From positions 174,726-238,725 of the forward strand of contig NZ_JADOET010000005.1 of assembly GCF_015645385.1 (NCBI RefSeq): 64,000 nucleotides of DNA, given 5' to 3'. Below, one piece after another: positions 16,641 through 24,454 of the stretch (its first letter is position 1; the number at the start of each line of letters is the position of its first letter). The notes below the pieces were generated by a model. The model was not told the DNA's origin. It did not search any database and worked only from the letters and a program-made list of their open reading frames with translations. A program made the position numbers and the translations under genes. Source of the DNA: Winogradskyella marina. Its GTDB lineage: Bacteria; Bacteroidota; Bacteroidia; Flavobacteriales; Flavobacteriaceae.

Positions 16641-17039
16641 CTAGCTTAAATTTGGTGGAGGGGTTTCGATGTCGTAAAAGCCAGAAAAAGGCTGTTTTAA
16701 TCTATAATAGAAAGTGTTTTGAAAGCTTGAAATTTTAGAAAAATCATTAACAGTATGTTCTAAAGTTGAATTGAGAACAAAGGCATCTAAACCTGTTTTA
16801 TCAACTAAATTCATTGGTGTATCTGAATTAGAATCCGTGTTGTTTTGAGTTAATTGTTTTGTTAATTGGCATTTACCATTACAACCTTTTTGATTACCTT
16901 TTTGAATACAAAGTGTTTTAGCGATAAAATCTTGGTTAATCACAAAATCGGTTACAATAACCACGTTGTTTATAGTGTTCATCATTAAAACGAACGTTAA
17001 AAACAAGGCCGTAGCTTTATATATAACCTTTAATATCAT
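16641..17039 (-). CDS. Hypothetical membrane-anchored protein with a cysteine motif, 132 aa
   Basis: One N-terminal hydrophobic segment (ATALFLTFVLMMNTI) is followed by a cysteine-bearing stretch, CIQKGNQKGCNGKCQL, that could bind a metal, and a variable tail ending ETPPPNLS. I recognise the type as a small protein found beside copper receptors in Flavobacteriaceae but know no assigned function. It lies upstream of the copper lipoprotein and receptor genes on the same strand, so a role in copper handling is inference from position and cysteines. Confidence 0.65.
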   Translation of the reverse strand: MILKVIYKATALFLTFVLMMNTINNVVIVTDFVINQDFIAKTLCIQKGNQKGCNGKCQLTKQLTQNNTDSNSDTPMNLVDKTGLDAFVLNSTLEHTVNDFSKISSFQNTFYYRLKQPFSGFYDIETPPPNLS

Positions 17040-17093
17040 AACGCTAAATTCGGACTAATTTGTCTTTAATTATATGATTTATGTCAGCTAACC

Positions 17094-17507
17094 TTAAATT
17101 TTAAAATATTGAAAGTAGGTAGCGGTTAAGCGTTTTAAGGTTGTGACTTTTTTCTTAAGTTCTAAAGCATTTTCTACATCTTTTATATCTGTAATTTCTT
17201 CTAAAATAGGAATTAATACAACATGAAGTTGGTCGTGTGCTTCGCCTTCCATATCGCAGCTTTTAATAATATAACTTGTTTGTTTTGAAAGTGCTTCGCC
17301 CAAAATTTTTCCACTCGATGATGAATCGTTTTTTAATATGGAGTCGATACGTTTCATACCAATATGTGTTTCTTTATTGGCTATCCATTTTTCGTTATTG
17401 TTTAGGGTTAAACCTTCAATTTGAATAGCTTCAGGTTCAACTTTGGCGGTTTCGTTTTTACAACCAAAGGTTAGGATTATAAAAAGGATGATAATGCTAT
17501 TTTTCAT
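17094..17507 (-). CDS. Hypothetical lipoprotein, 137 aa
   Basis: The signal peptide (MKNSIIILFIILTFGC) with a lipobox cysteine makes it a periplasm-facing lipoprotein. The body is helical and charged (ELKKKVTTLKRLTATYF) with a CDMEGEAHDQLH segment whose Cys, Met and His residues could contact a metal. An ATG two codons earlier (17513) is equally possible. It is the last gene in line after nosY, 33 bases downstream, so it is likely part of the nos transcript. No family recognised. Confidence 0.7.
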   Translation of the reverse strand: MKNSIIILFIILTFGCKNETAKVEPEAIQIEGLTLNNNEKWIANKETHIGMKRIDSILKNDSSSSGKILGEALSKQTSYIIKSCDMEGEAHDQLHVVLIPILEEITDIKDVENALELKKKVTTLKRLTATYFQYFKI

Positions 17508-17540
17508 GATCATAATTTTAAAAAATAAAATGTTTTTTGA

Positions 17541-18323
17541 CTAAAAATCTTTTTTCTTCGACTTGAATACAATGCGTAAAACGGGCATCACAACCCAAAT
17601 GGTTAACATTATAAAGGATATAATAAAACCAAAACTGGTACCAAAAAATTGTTTAAAAACAGCGCCAGTGTATCCTAATAATGCGGAAATGTCCAATTTT
17701 AATAAGATTAAAGTTCTCGATAAATCTATAGGATTTAGCATTGTTCCTATTAAAGACAACTTGTCTAATGGGTAATCTTCAAATAGAATTAAGGTCATTA
17801 AAAACAAGCCATCATAAATTACAGCGAGAAATAGCCAAAGTAAAATAGCGTAACCAAATCCTTTAATTTTATTCTCGTTAGTTAAGGCAATATTAAAAGC
17901 TAAAGCGGTAAAAATTAAGGTTAAAAATGTACCTGTAACAAGTAGAAGTGAAAAATCCCAAATGGCACTACTTTCAAATAAACCGTAAAACACAAATGGA
18001 ATGCCTAAACCTAAAATTAAACTCATAGATAAGGATAAAGCGACACCTAAATATTGACCTAAAAATATGGACGACCGTTTTACAGGTTGAGCCAAAAGTA
18101 ACTCTGTAAATTCTTGCGAATTATAATAATACATCACGCCAAAAATGGTGCCTATTAATGGCACTAAAACAATGATGACGTTCATTAATGTAATCACTGC
18201 TTTTGATAAATCATTATTTAGAAACAATAACACAACACCCAACAATAAATAGAAGGCGAAGTAGACGTAACTCCAGCGGCTACGCATCAAATCGTAAAAA
18301 CTATATTTTAATATCTTAAGCAT
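17541..18323 (-). CDS. nosY: NosY, ABC transporter permease for nitrous oxide reductase maturation
   Basis: 260 residues from the ATG at 18323 (MLKILKYSFYDLMRSRW), which overlaps the nosF stop by 8 bases; an ATG at 18359 would add 12 residues of overlap. Six hydrophobic segments and the YYNSQEFTELLLAQPVKRS region between helices fit the ABC-2 permease NosY. With NosF and NosD it forms the NosDFY complex in the inner membrane that helps assemble the copper-sulfide CuZ centre of NosZ. Gene order nosL-D-F-Y supports it. Confidence 0.93.
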   Translation of the reverse strand: MLKILKYSFYDLMRSRWSYVYFAFYLLLGVVLLFLNNDLSKAVITLMNVIIVLVPLIGTIFGVMYYYNSQEFTELLLAQPVKRSSIFLGQYLGVALSLSMSLILGLGIPFVFYGLFESSAIWDFSLLLVTGTFLTLIFTALAFNIALTNENKIKGFGYAILLWLFLAVIYDGLFLMTLILFEDYPLDKLSLIGTMLNPIDLSRTLILLKLDISALLGYTGAVFKQFFGTSFGFIISFIMLTIWVVMPVLRIVFKSKKKDF

Positions 18324-19023
18324 GGTTATCGGATAATATAGACGCAATCGCATGTTCAAAATCGGGTTGATTGGTCTTGGTTTTTAATTTTTGAATGCTG
18401 CCTTTAAAGTAAATTTTACCTTCGAGAATGAATACGATCTCATCGGATATTTCTTCAACAAAACTCATAATATGAGATGTTATAAGCACCGTTTTTCCTT
18501 TAGCTTTTTCAACTTTTATTAAATCTTTTAATCTAATGAGTGAAATAGGATCTAAGCCTGTGGTTGGTTCGTCTAAAATAATTAATGGACTATCGAACAT
18601 AAACGTTAAAACAAGGTTCACTTTTTGCTTGGTTCCACCAGAAAGGTTACCTAATTTTTTTTCTAGAAAAGGTTCTAGTTTAAAAAGGTCAATTAAACGC
18701 TGGTCTTCATCGGTTTGTTTCCGTAAATCCTTAATCATTTTAATTAATTCTTTAACTTTAAGGTTACTCGGAAAGTTGGCAATCTGTGGTAGGTAGTCAA
18801 TTTTATGTCTGTAATCAGAATTCTTTTTTATGTTTTCGCCATGTACCGTAATGTTTCCTTTATCTGGAATCACCATTCCCAAAACGGATTTTATCAACGT
18901 CGTTTTGCCAGAGCCGTTTGGTCCGAGTACCGCAAATATTCCACCTTCGTGAATGTGTAAATCAACACCACTTAATACTTGGTTTTTTCCGAATTTTTTA
19001 TGTAAATTTTCTATGGTTACCAT
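18316..19023 (-). CDS. nosF: NosF, ABC transporter ATPase for nitrous oxide reductase maturation
   Basis: 235 residues, with Walker A GPNGSGKTT near residue 34, Q-loop, signature LSGGTKQKV and Walker B LIILDEPTTGLD. The start overlaps the nosD stop by 7 bases and the end overlaps nosY by 8, showing tight translational coupling. It is the cytosolic energy-supplying subunit of NosDFY. Confidence 0.95.
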   Translation of the reverse strand: MVTIENLHKKFGKNQVLSGVDLHIHEGGIFAVLGPNGSGKTTLIKSVLGMVIPDKGNITVHGENIKKNSDYRHKIDYLPQIANFPSNLKVKELIKMIKDLRKQTDEDQRLIDLFKLEPFLEKKLGNLSGGTKQKVNLVLTFMFDSPLIILDEPTTGLDPISLIRLKDLIKVEKAKGKTVLITSHIMSFVEEISDEIVFILEGKIYFKGSIQKLKTKTNQPDFEHAIASILSDNHA

Positions 19024-20252
19024 GTCAGTTTTTTTATTTGTGGGTTGTTGTCCAATAAATCATCTGGTGTAAAAACAGGCGATACTTTTTCAGAAAAATC
19101 GATGATATCTATAAACATACTGCGTAGCAAAATGATAGTTTCTGGGGTGCGGTTTACGATATAGGAAAACAGTTTTACGGGTCTGTAAGGCACATCTCCA
19201 ATGCCATTTTTATCTAAATCGTAACCTGTATAATTACTCCAGTAATTTCTATCAAATGCATTGTCATTAACCTTACTATTATACGCAATGTCAAAGGAAT
19301 TATATAAAAAATTGTTCTCTGTGAAAATATTGGTGTAACAAGCGCCTTTTACCTTAACAGCCCAACCATTTTCTTTAAATGTATTATGCTTGTAGCTGAT
19401 ACGATTAGAACCTTCTACATTAATCCCAATGGTGTTGTCCTCAAAGGTATTACCTTCAATTTCGGCATCATTAATTTCTTTGAGTAATAGGCCATAAGAA
19501 GCTGTTCCCCAATTTTCTTTAAACGTATTGTTGAACATTTTGATACGTTTTGAAAACATCACTGCGACACCAGCTCCGTTGTTTTCAAACGTGTTGTCTT
19601 GGTAGGTGTCATCGTTAGAAAACATAAAGTGTAAACCGTAACGTACATTTAAAGTACTTTCATTGTTCTTAATCGTACAAAAATCAGAAAACTCTAAATA
19701 AATGCCATCCCGAACATGTTGCACAAAATTATGTTCAATTTCTACATTTTTACTATACCACAATTGAATCCCATTGCCTGAATTATATTCCTCAACAGCT
19801 TCTCCAACAATCTTATTATGAAATATTTTACCGTATCTGGATTTTTCGATATAAATCCCAAAGAATAGTTTTTCTAAAACCAAGTTCTGAATTAAAAAAT
19901 GTTTACTGTTTTTAACACGAATAGCGGCATAATCTTCAGTATAGCTATTACCAACATTTTTAATAAATAAACCGTCAACAGTAACACTATCAGAAATTAT
20001 GGTTATGATTTCGCCTTTTAACTCTCCATCAATAACAGGATAATTTTTGCCGATTATAGTTAAGGGTTTATCCACAATTACGTTGTGTTCTTTGTATGTT
20101 CCGTTTTTAACAACAATGGTATCGAAACTTTTAGCGTTCGCAATACCTTTTTTTAATGTTGAATTAGGGCAGGTTTTGCAAACCTCTATAGTTTGGGCAA
20201 TAGTTGAGTTGGCCATAAAAATGGCAGCTATTAAAAAGATGATGTGTTTCAT
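19017..20252 (-). CDS. nosD: NosD, periplasmic right-handed beta-helix protein for CuZ assembly
   Basis: 411 residues with signal peptide (MKHIIFLIAAIFMANSTIAQ). The body is a parallel beta-helix built from repeated N-rich turns (KNSKHFLIQNLVLEK, IEHNFVQHVRDGIYLEFSD, NNDTYQDNTFENNGAGVAV). This is the NosD/CASH domain that receives copper from NosL and acts on apo-NosZ. It starts 4 bases after the nosL stop. Confidence 0.95.
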   Translation of the reverse strand: MKHIIFLIAAIFMANSTIAQTIEVCKTCPNSTLKKGIANAKSFDTIVVKNGTYKEHNVIVDKPLTIIGKNYPVIDGELKGEIITIISDSVTVDGLFIKNVGNSYTEDYAAIRVKNSKHFLIQNLVLEKLFFGIYIEKSRYGKIFHNKIVGEAVEEYNSGNGIQLWYSKNVEIEHNFVQHVRDGIYLEFSDFCTIKNNESTLNVRYGLHFMFSNDDTYQDNTFENNGAGVAVMFSKRIKMFNNTFKENWGTASYGLLLKEINDAEIEGNTFEDNTIGINVEGSNRISYKHNTFKENGWAVKVKGACYTNIFTENNFLYNSFDIAYNSKVNDNAFDRNYWSNYTGYDLDKNGIGDVPYRPVKLFSYIVNRTPETIILLRSMFIDIIDFSEKVSPVFTPDDLLDNNPQIKKLTW

Positions 20253-20256
20253 ACTA

Positions 20257-20694
20257 CTAGTCGTTATGTTTGGCTAGTAAGGTTTCCCAAGTGTATAAAT
20301 CGCCTCCTTTTTCTGCTTTAAATTTTTCAGCATCAGCCTTATCTTTAAAGGCAGAAAGAAATGCTCCCATAGGGCTAGGAATATTTTCACTTATTAGAAA
20401 GGTTGCTTTTGTAGCATCAATTAAAGTTTCGGGTTCCGTGTAATTATTAGATAAGTAGAGTTCAATGTCAGCGGTATCAAAATCATTCATGAAGTTGATC
20501 ATACATTCTGTAGCATCAAATTTATAGACTTTTCCTTTTTTTGTTACAATTTCTGCGGCGTGGGTCTTGTCTACAATAGTCATTGAGCAAAAGTGGCAAC
20601 CATCGCTTCCGTAAATTATCGGTTCGGGTTTTGCATTACAATTAAATAACAATAGTAATACTGTAATGCTAGAATAGTGTTTTAGTGTTTTCAT
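20257..20694 (-). CDS. nosL: NosL, copper chaperone lipoprotein
   Basis: 145 residues. A lipobox cysteine (LLLLFNC) is followed by the NosL core GSDGCHFCSMTIVDKTHAAEI with CxxC and a methionine, the Cu(I)-binding site, and KFDATECMINFM. NosL passes copper to the NosDFY complex for NosZ. It lies in the canonical position before nosD. Confidence 0.95.
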   Translation of the reverse strand: MKTLKHYSSITVLLLLFNCNAKPEPIIYGSDGCHFCSMTIVDKTHAAEIVTKKGKVYKFDATECMINFMNDFDTADIELYLSNNYTEPETLIDATKATFLISENIPSPMGAFLSAFKDKADAEKFKAEKGGDLYTWETLLAKHND

Positions 20695-20724
20695 GCCTTT
20701 AGTGATTTTAAATTACTGTATTAT

Positions 20725-21345
20725 TTACTGTGTTGTTGGTTTTAAGCTTGCTTTTCTGCCTAACCAAAAAGCAACTAGTGTTAGAGCCATACCAACAAAC
20801 ATAAGATATCCGCCTATGTGTGGCCATGAATCTACATCAAAGTTTAGTAATTTTTGATAGCCAATTAACGGTGGTTTGTAACTCATTGGTGTTCCATCTG
20901 GATTGGTTACTTTAATAATAGCATGCGGGTCTAAGTTACTACCATAGTCTATTAACCAGTTGTTAAAATCGTACATACCTAAAACACCTAATACAGACAT
21001 TAATGCAAACCAACCTAAAAAGTATTTATAGCTTATTTTTTCAAAAAAGCCCATTACACCAATGATTCCACCAAGAATAACCATGCCTATAATAACTTTA
21101 GGAAACACTGAGAACTCCCACATTTCTTCGGGCTTAGGAATCGTTTTCATGCCAATATAGTGGTTTAAACCATCTATATTTTGAAGGTCAAATTCTTGTA
21201 CGCCTTTTATACCTTGAATATAAATATTCATTCCCAATGGTTCAGGATATTGTGGAGCACCTAGCATGATGTTCCATAAGGGAAATTTAAAAAGCCCTAA
21301 CAACAATAAGGATCCTATTACCATTATAATTCCAGCCTTTTTCAT
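20725..21345 (-). CDS. Membrane protein of Bacteroidota-type nos clusters, 206 aa
   Basis: About four hydrophobic segments (residues 4-20, 86-104, 109-125 and 178-196) flank a periplasmic loop with GLNHYIGMKTIPKPEEMWEFS and a second loop with NPDGTPMSYKPP. I know it as a conserved protein between nosZ and nosL in clade II clusters, without a settled function; roles in electron delivery or copper handling have been considered. It is 30 bases upstream of nosL and 133 bases after nosZ. A hairpin with a T-rich tail lies in that last gap. Confidence 0.8.
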   Translation of the reverse strand: MKKAGIIMVIGSLLLLGLFKFPLWNIMLGAPQYPEPLGMNIYIQGIKGVQEFDLQNIDGLNHYIGMKTIPKPEEMWEFSVFPKVIIGMVILGGIIGVMGFFEKISYKYFLGWFALMSVLGVLGMYDFNNWLIDYGSNLDPHAIIKVTNPDGTPMSYKPPLIGYQKLLNFDVDSWPHIGGYLMFVGMALTLVAFWLGRKASLKPTTQ

Positions 21346-21385
21346 AATATGAAATAGTTTTAATTAACCATTTAGGTAATAGTGT

Positions 21386-21426
21386 TTTAAAAAGAAAGGC
21401 GAGAGCGATATGTCAACTCTCGCCTT
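21386..21426 (-). terminator. Terminator-like hairpin directly after nosZ
   Basis: AAGGCGAGAG (21396-21405) and CTCTCGCCTT (21417-21426) form a perfect 10-bp stem; on the minus strand a TCTTTTT tract follows. It would lower transcription of the assembly genes relative to nosZ. Confidence 0.65.
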
Positions 21427-21478
21427 ATATTAGGAAAATAAACACTAAAACAAAATCCTCCTAAATCCTTGTAATTAA

Positions 21479-23437
21479 TTATTCACCTAAAGACCAGGAC
21501 AATTCAATGTTTGAATCAGCAGGAGATACACGCACATAGCCTTGCATTTCTTGGTGTAACGCAGAACAGAAATCTGTGCAATAGAATGGCCAAACACCAA
21601 CTCTTTCTGGTTCCCAAGTTAAAGTCCTGGTTTGTCCTGGTGCAATTAATAATTCAGCATTTCTAGCGCCAATCATAGCAAAACCATGAGGGACATCAAA
21701 ATCTTGTTCTAAGTTAGTAACATGGAAAAATACTTTATCGCCAACCTTAACACCTTCAATATTATCTGGTGAAAAGTGACTACGTATCATCGTCATATAA
21801 ACATGAACATTTTTACCATCTCTAACAATTTTAGTTTCAGCATCACTTAATGCTTTTCTAGGGTGTTCGTTTTCTGTTAATTTAAATATTTTTCGAGAGT
21901 TGTTTTTTACAATTTCTGCCGGAATTGCTGCGGCATAATGTGGTTCACCATGGGTAGGGAAATCTAAAAGTAATTCCATTTTTTCTCCAGAAATATCATA
22001 TAACTGAGCAGAGTGTTCCATTTCTGGACCAGTTGGTAAATAGCGATCTTTTGTTATTTTGTTCATGGCAAACATGTACTTACCAAAAGGTTCTGCTGAG
22101 TTTCCTCCAGGAATTGTTAAGTGACCAACTGAGTAATAGGTGGGTTTTCTGTCAACAACTTCCCATGTGTCTAATTTCCATTTTACAACTTCAGAAGAAA
22201 TAAAGAAGGTGGTGTATGCATTTCCTTTGCCATCAAATTCAGTATGTAAAGGACCTAAGCCTGGCTGTTCGACCACGCCTGCTAAAACATCTTCGAAATT
22301 TAAGATGGGAATACCATAGGCTTCTCCAGCAAATTTTTCGGCTTCGATGGCTGCTAACATTTTTGTAAATGAGTGTACGGTTAAGTTAGCTGATAATTTA
22401 CCATTACCTACAATATACTCCCCAGAAGGATCTACATCACAACCATGTGGTGATTTTGGTGTTGGTAATAAGTATACAGCACCAGGAACATCTGACGGAT
22501 TAACGACACGTACTTCTTTTTTTATAGTAGATGTTGCGGTGTGAGTAGCATCACTATGAATATTATGTGCATAATTAGCCGGCATCATTGTACCACCACC
22601 ATTATTTACATATTCTTCAATTTTTTTCCAGTTGATGGCTGCAATAAAATCTTTATCGTTTTGAGACGCATTAACTTCTAAAAGTGAATTAGCTTCTTCT
22701 GTATTATAAGTAGTAAAGAAGAACCAACCATGAGATTTTCCACGTCCAGGATGTGATAAATCATAGTTAAAACCTGGCATTAGGACTTGGAATTTTATAT
22801 CCATATGCCCATGTTCTGGATCTACAGATATGAACGATAAAGCCCCTTTAAAGTTTCCTTTGTAGTCTTTAATAGATATGTCTTCCTGTGGAATTGGAAC
22901 AGAAAAACGTGTTCCAGCTACCACATATTCAGTATTTTCGGTAATAAAAGAAGAACTGTGGTTACCTGCACTATTTGGAACTTCAATTATTTCTTCAGTT
23001 TCAAATGTGGTTAAACTAATTCTAGCAATACGAGGTGTATTATTACCATTAATAAATACCCAACGACCATCTAATTTTCCATTAGTTTGAGAGATATCTG
23101 GGTGGTGAGAATCATCCCAAGGTACAAATCCATAAGACGTTTCTAACATCGGTTTGGTTTCTTCAGAATAACCATAACCATTGGTTGGAAATTGAGAGAA
23201 AACAGGAATCTCTTTAAACATACGTCCAGAGGGTAAGCCATAAACGGTAAGGTTACCACTATAGCCACCAGAAATAAAAGCATAGTGAGAATCATGCTCT
23301 CCAGGAGCAACATAAACTTTCTCAGCATTATTGCTAGATAGGGCTCCGGAGTTATTAGATTTACCAGAATTATTACAGCTTGTGAATGCGGCAAAAACCG
23401 CTACAATTGCCAGTGTTGATTTTAATATATTTTTCAT
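21479..23437 (-). CDS. nosZ: Nitrous oxide reductase NosZ, clade II
   Basis: 652 residues. The N-terminus is a Sec-type lipoprotein signal (MKNILKSTLAIVAVFAAFTSC), not a twin-arginine signal, which marks clade II. A seven-bladed propeller with CuZ histidines follows (DDSHHPDISQ, NHSSSF, SHPGRGKSHGW, YAHNIHSD, SPHGCDVDPSGEY, GPLHTEFD, HGEPHYAAA). The C-terminal cupredoxin has the CuA site: Cys620, Cys624, His628 and Met631 in YCTDFCSALHQEM. It reduces N2O to N2 in the periplasm. It follows the cytochrome c gene and a decayed fasciclin remnant. Confidence 0.98.
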   Translation of the reverse strand: MKNILKSTLAIVAVFAAFTSCNNSGKSNNSGALSSNNAEKVYVAPGEHDSHYAFISGGYSGNLTVYGLPSGRMFKEIPVFSQFPTNGYGYSEETKPMLETSYGFVPWDDSHHPDISQTNGKLDGRWVFINGNNTPRIARISLTTFETEEIIEVPNSAGNHSSSFITENTEYVVAGTRFSVPIPQEDISIKDYKGNFKGALSFISVDPEHGHMDIKFQVLMPGFNYDLSHPGRGKSHGWFFFTTYNTEEANSLLEVNASQNDKDFIAAINWKKIEEYVNNGGGTMMPANYAHNIHSDATHTATSTIKKEVRVVNPSDVPGAVYLLPTPKSPHGCDVDPSGEYIVGNGKLSANLTVHSFTKMLAAIEAEKFAGEAYGIPILNFEDVLAGVVEQPGLGPLHTEFDGKGNAYTTFFISSEVVKWKLDTWEVVDRKPTYYSVGHLTIPGGNSAEPFGKYMFAMNKITKDRYLPTGPEMEHSAQLYDISGEKMELLLDFPTHGEPHYAAAIPAEIVKNNSRKIFKLTENEHPRKALSDAETKIVRDGKNVHVYMTMIRSHFSPDNIEGVKVGDKVFFHVTNLEQDFDVPHGFAMIGARNAELLIAPGQTRTLTWEPERVGVWPFYCTDFCSALHQEMQGYVRVSPADSNIELSWSLGE

Positions 23438-23464
23438 TGTTTATAGATTTAATTAGTGTTAGCA

Positions 23465-23700
23465 TTAATCAGTTGGTGGTAATAAAACTTTGTCTATAAC
23501 GTGTACTATACCATTTCCGGTTTTAATACTTGCTAATATTCTTGCGCCACCAATCATGGGTTACCCCTATACAACTTCTACTTGAACGTAGCTGTTATTA
23601 GCTTGTCCTAATTTTTTATATTTCTTTAAAAAATCCTTAGAGTTGTTTGATTGGTTTCATAGGTGTCGTTTTTTATGATAAAAAGCTGTTCTCTATTCAT
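23465..23700 (-). pseudogene. Decayed fasciclin-domain gene fragment between cytochrome c and nosZ
   Basis: Reading the minus strand from an ATG at 23700 gives MNREQLFIIKNDTYETNQ. A frame change then leads to NNSKDFLKKYKKLGQANNSY, and after two in-frame stops to MIGGARILASIKTGNGIVHV followed by IDKVLLPPTD and a stop at 23465. The last part is the typical end of a fasciclin domain (NG-VHVID-VLLPP). With one frameshift, two stops and only about 78 codons against roughly 140 for a full domain, it is a truncated remnant. Frame and stops were read by hand. Confidence 0.65.
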
Positions 23701-23746
23701 CCTTCCTTTGAGTGATAAATTTTGAACATGCTTATTTCATAATTTA

Positions 23747-24232
23747 TTATTTTAAAGTTCTAAAATATTCTAACACTGCTCTGGCATCTTCTTCGGTAAG
23801 ACCTTGGTTTGCCATAGGCGCTCCATTAAATTCCATTAATAAATCTTTTGCTAAAGGGTCTTCTTTTACCATGCCTTCTGGATTTAAAATCATGTTCATT
23901 ACCCATTCTGGAGATCGTCTTTTTAAGATACCTGTTGGTGCTGGGCCAATAAACTTCTTGTCTGCTTTATGGCAAGCGGTACACATTTTGTTGTAAACCT
24001 CCATGCCATGAGCAGCCATATCTTCATTAATTTCCGCATCTAATGTTATAGATGTAATTGGGCCAACTCCTTTATTAGAGAGTTCTATACGCTCAGAAGC
24101 AGCAACTTTTTTTTCGGTTTTAACTGGGGCTTTTTTTCCATAAGTAGATTCTTGTTTTTTTGAGTCATTACCGCCACAACTTAATACAGTTGCAATAGCG
24201 ATTATCGATAATAATTTTAGATATTTTTTCAT
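23747..24232 (-). CDS. Cytochrome c lipoprotein leading the nos cluster
   Basis: 161 residues from the ATG at 24232, which gives a lipoprotein signal (MKKYLKLLSIIAIATVLSC). A lysine-rich linker is followed by one class I cytochrome c domain with CTACH (Cys84, Cys87, His88) and an axial methionine candidate in NGAPMANQGLTEEDA. It likely carries electrons to NosZ. It is the first gene after a strong regulatory region: -7 box, FNR-like box and long palindrome. Confidence 0.93.
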   Translation of the reverse strand: MKKYLKLLSIIAIATVLSCGGNDSKKQESTYGKKAPVKTEKKVAASERIELSNKGVGPITSITLDAEINEDMAAHGMEVYNKMCTACHKADKKFIGPAPTGILKRRSPEWVMNMILNPEGMVKEDPLAKDLLMEFNGAPMANQGLTEEDARAVLEYFRTLK

Positions 24233-24253
24233 TGTTTTAGATTTTATTTTTGT

Positions 24254-24261
24254 CAAATTTA
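24254..24261 (-). promoter_or_regulatory. -7 promoter box of the cytochrome c-nosZ unit
   Basis: The minus strand reads TAAATTTG, an exact TAnnTTTG match, 22 bases upstream of the ATG at 24232. Confidence 0.55.
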
Positions 24262-24283
24262 AATAGTAAGAATTAGAAATTAT

Positions 24284-24297
24284 ATGACTTTTGTCAT
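24284..24297 (-). promoter_or_regulatory. FNR-like box ATGAC-N4-GTCAT before cytochrome c-nosZ
   Basis: Perfect arms ATGAC (24284-24288) and GTCAT (24293-24297), centred 29.5 bases from the -7 box, exactly as before nirK. Confidence 0.65.
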
Positions 24298-24322
24298 AAA
24301 TAGGATAAATTTATCCTATTTA
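24297..24322. promoter_or_regulatory. Perfect 26-bp palindrome with the GGATAA/TTATCC core
   Basis: The left half is TAAATAGGATAAA and the right half is its exact reverse complement. The core is the same as the repeats before rrf2 and ric, with TTTATCC for ATTATCC. It abuts the FNR-like box on its upstream side. Confidence 0.65.
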
Positions 24323-24381
24323 ATGATTTGCTTATTTCTTTTAGATAGAAGTAACCTAAACGTATTTAGATTGTAAAATCA

Positions 24382-24408
24382 GAAACCCTCAGTATAACTG
24401 AGGGTTTC
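24382..24408 (-). terminator. Strong 12-bp hairpin after the 188-aa barrel gene
   Basis: GAAACCCTCAGT (24382-24393) and ACTGAGGGTTTC (24397-24408) around an ATA loop, with T-rich sequence following on the minus strand. It separates the barrel gene from the nos promoter. Confidence 0.6.
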
Positions 24409-24454
24409 GTTAAATTTATGTCAAGAAATTTTTAGTGTATATATTTTAGATTTT

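Noticed and set aside
17074..17087. A TGA-N6-TCA word (ATGATTTATGTCAG) upstream of the 132-residue gene
   Set aside because: The arms are imperfect and no TAnnTTTG box lies at the spacing seen in the three good cases.
22347..22544. Frames antisense to nosZ and other genes
   Set aside because: They are shadows of the real coding strand with no start signals or domains.
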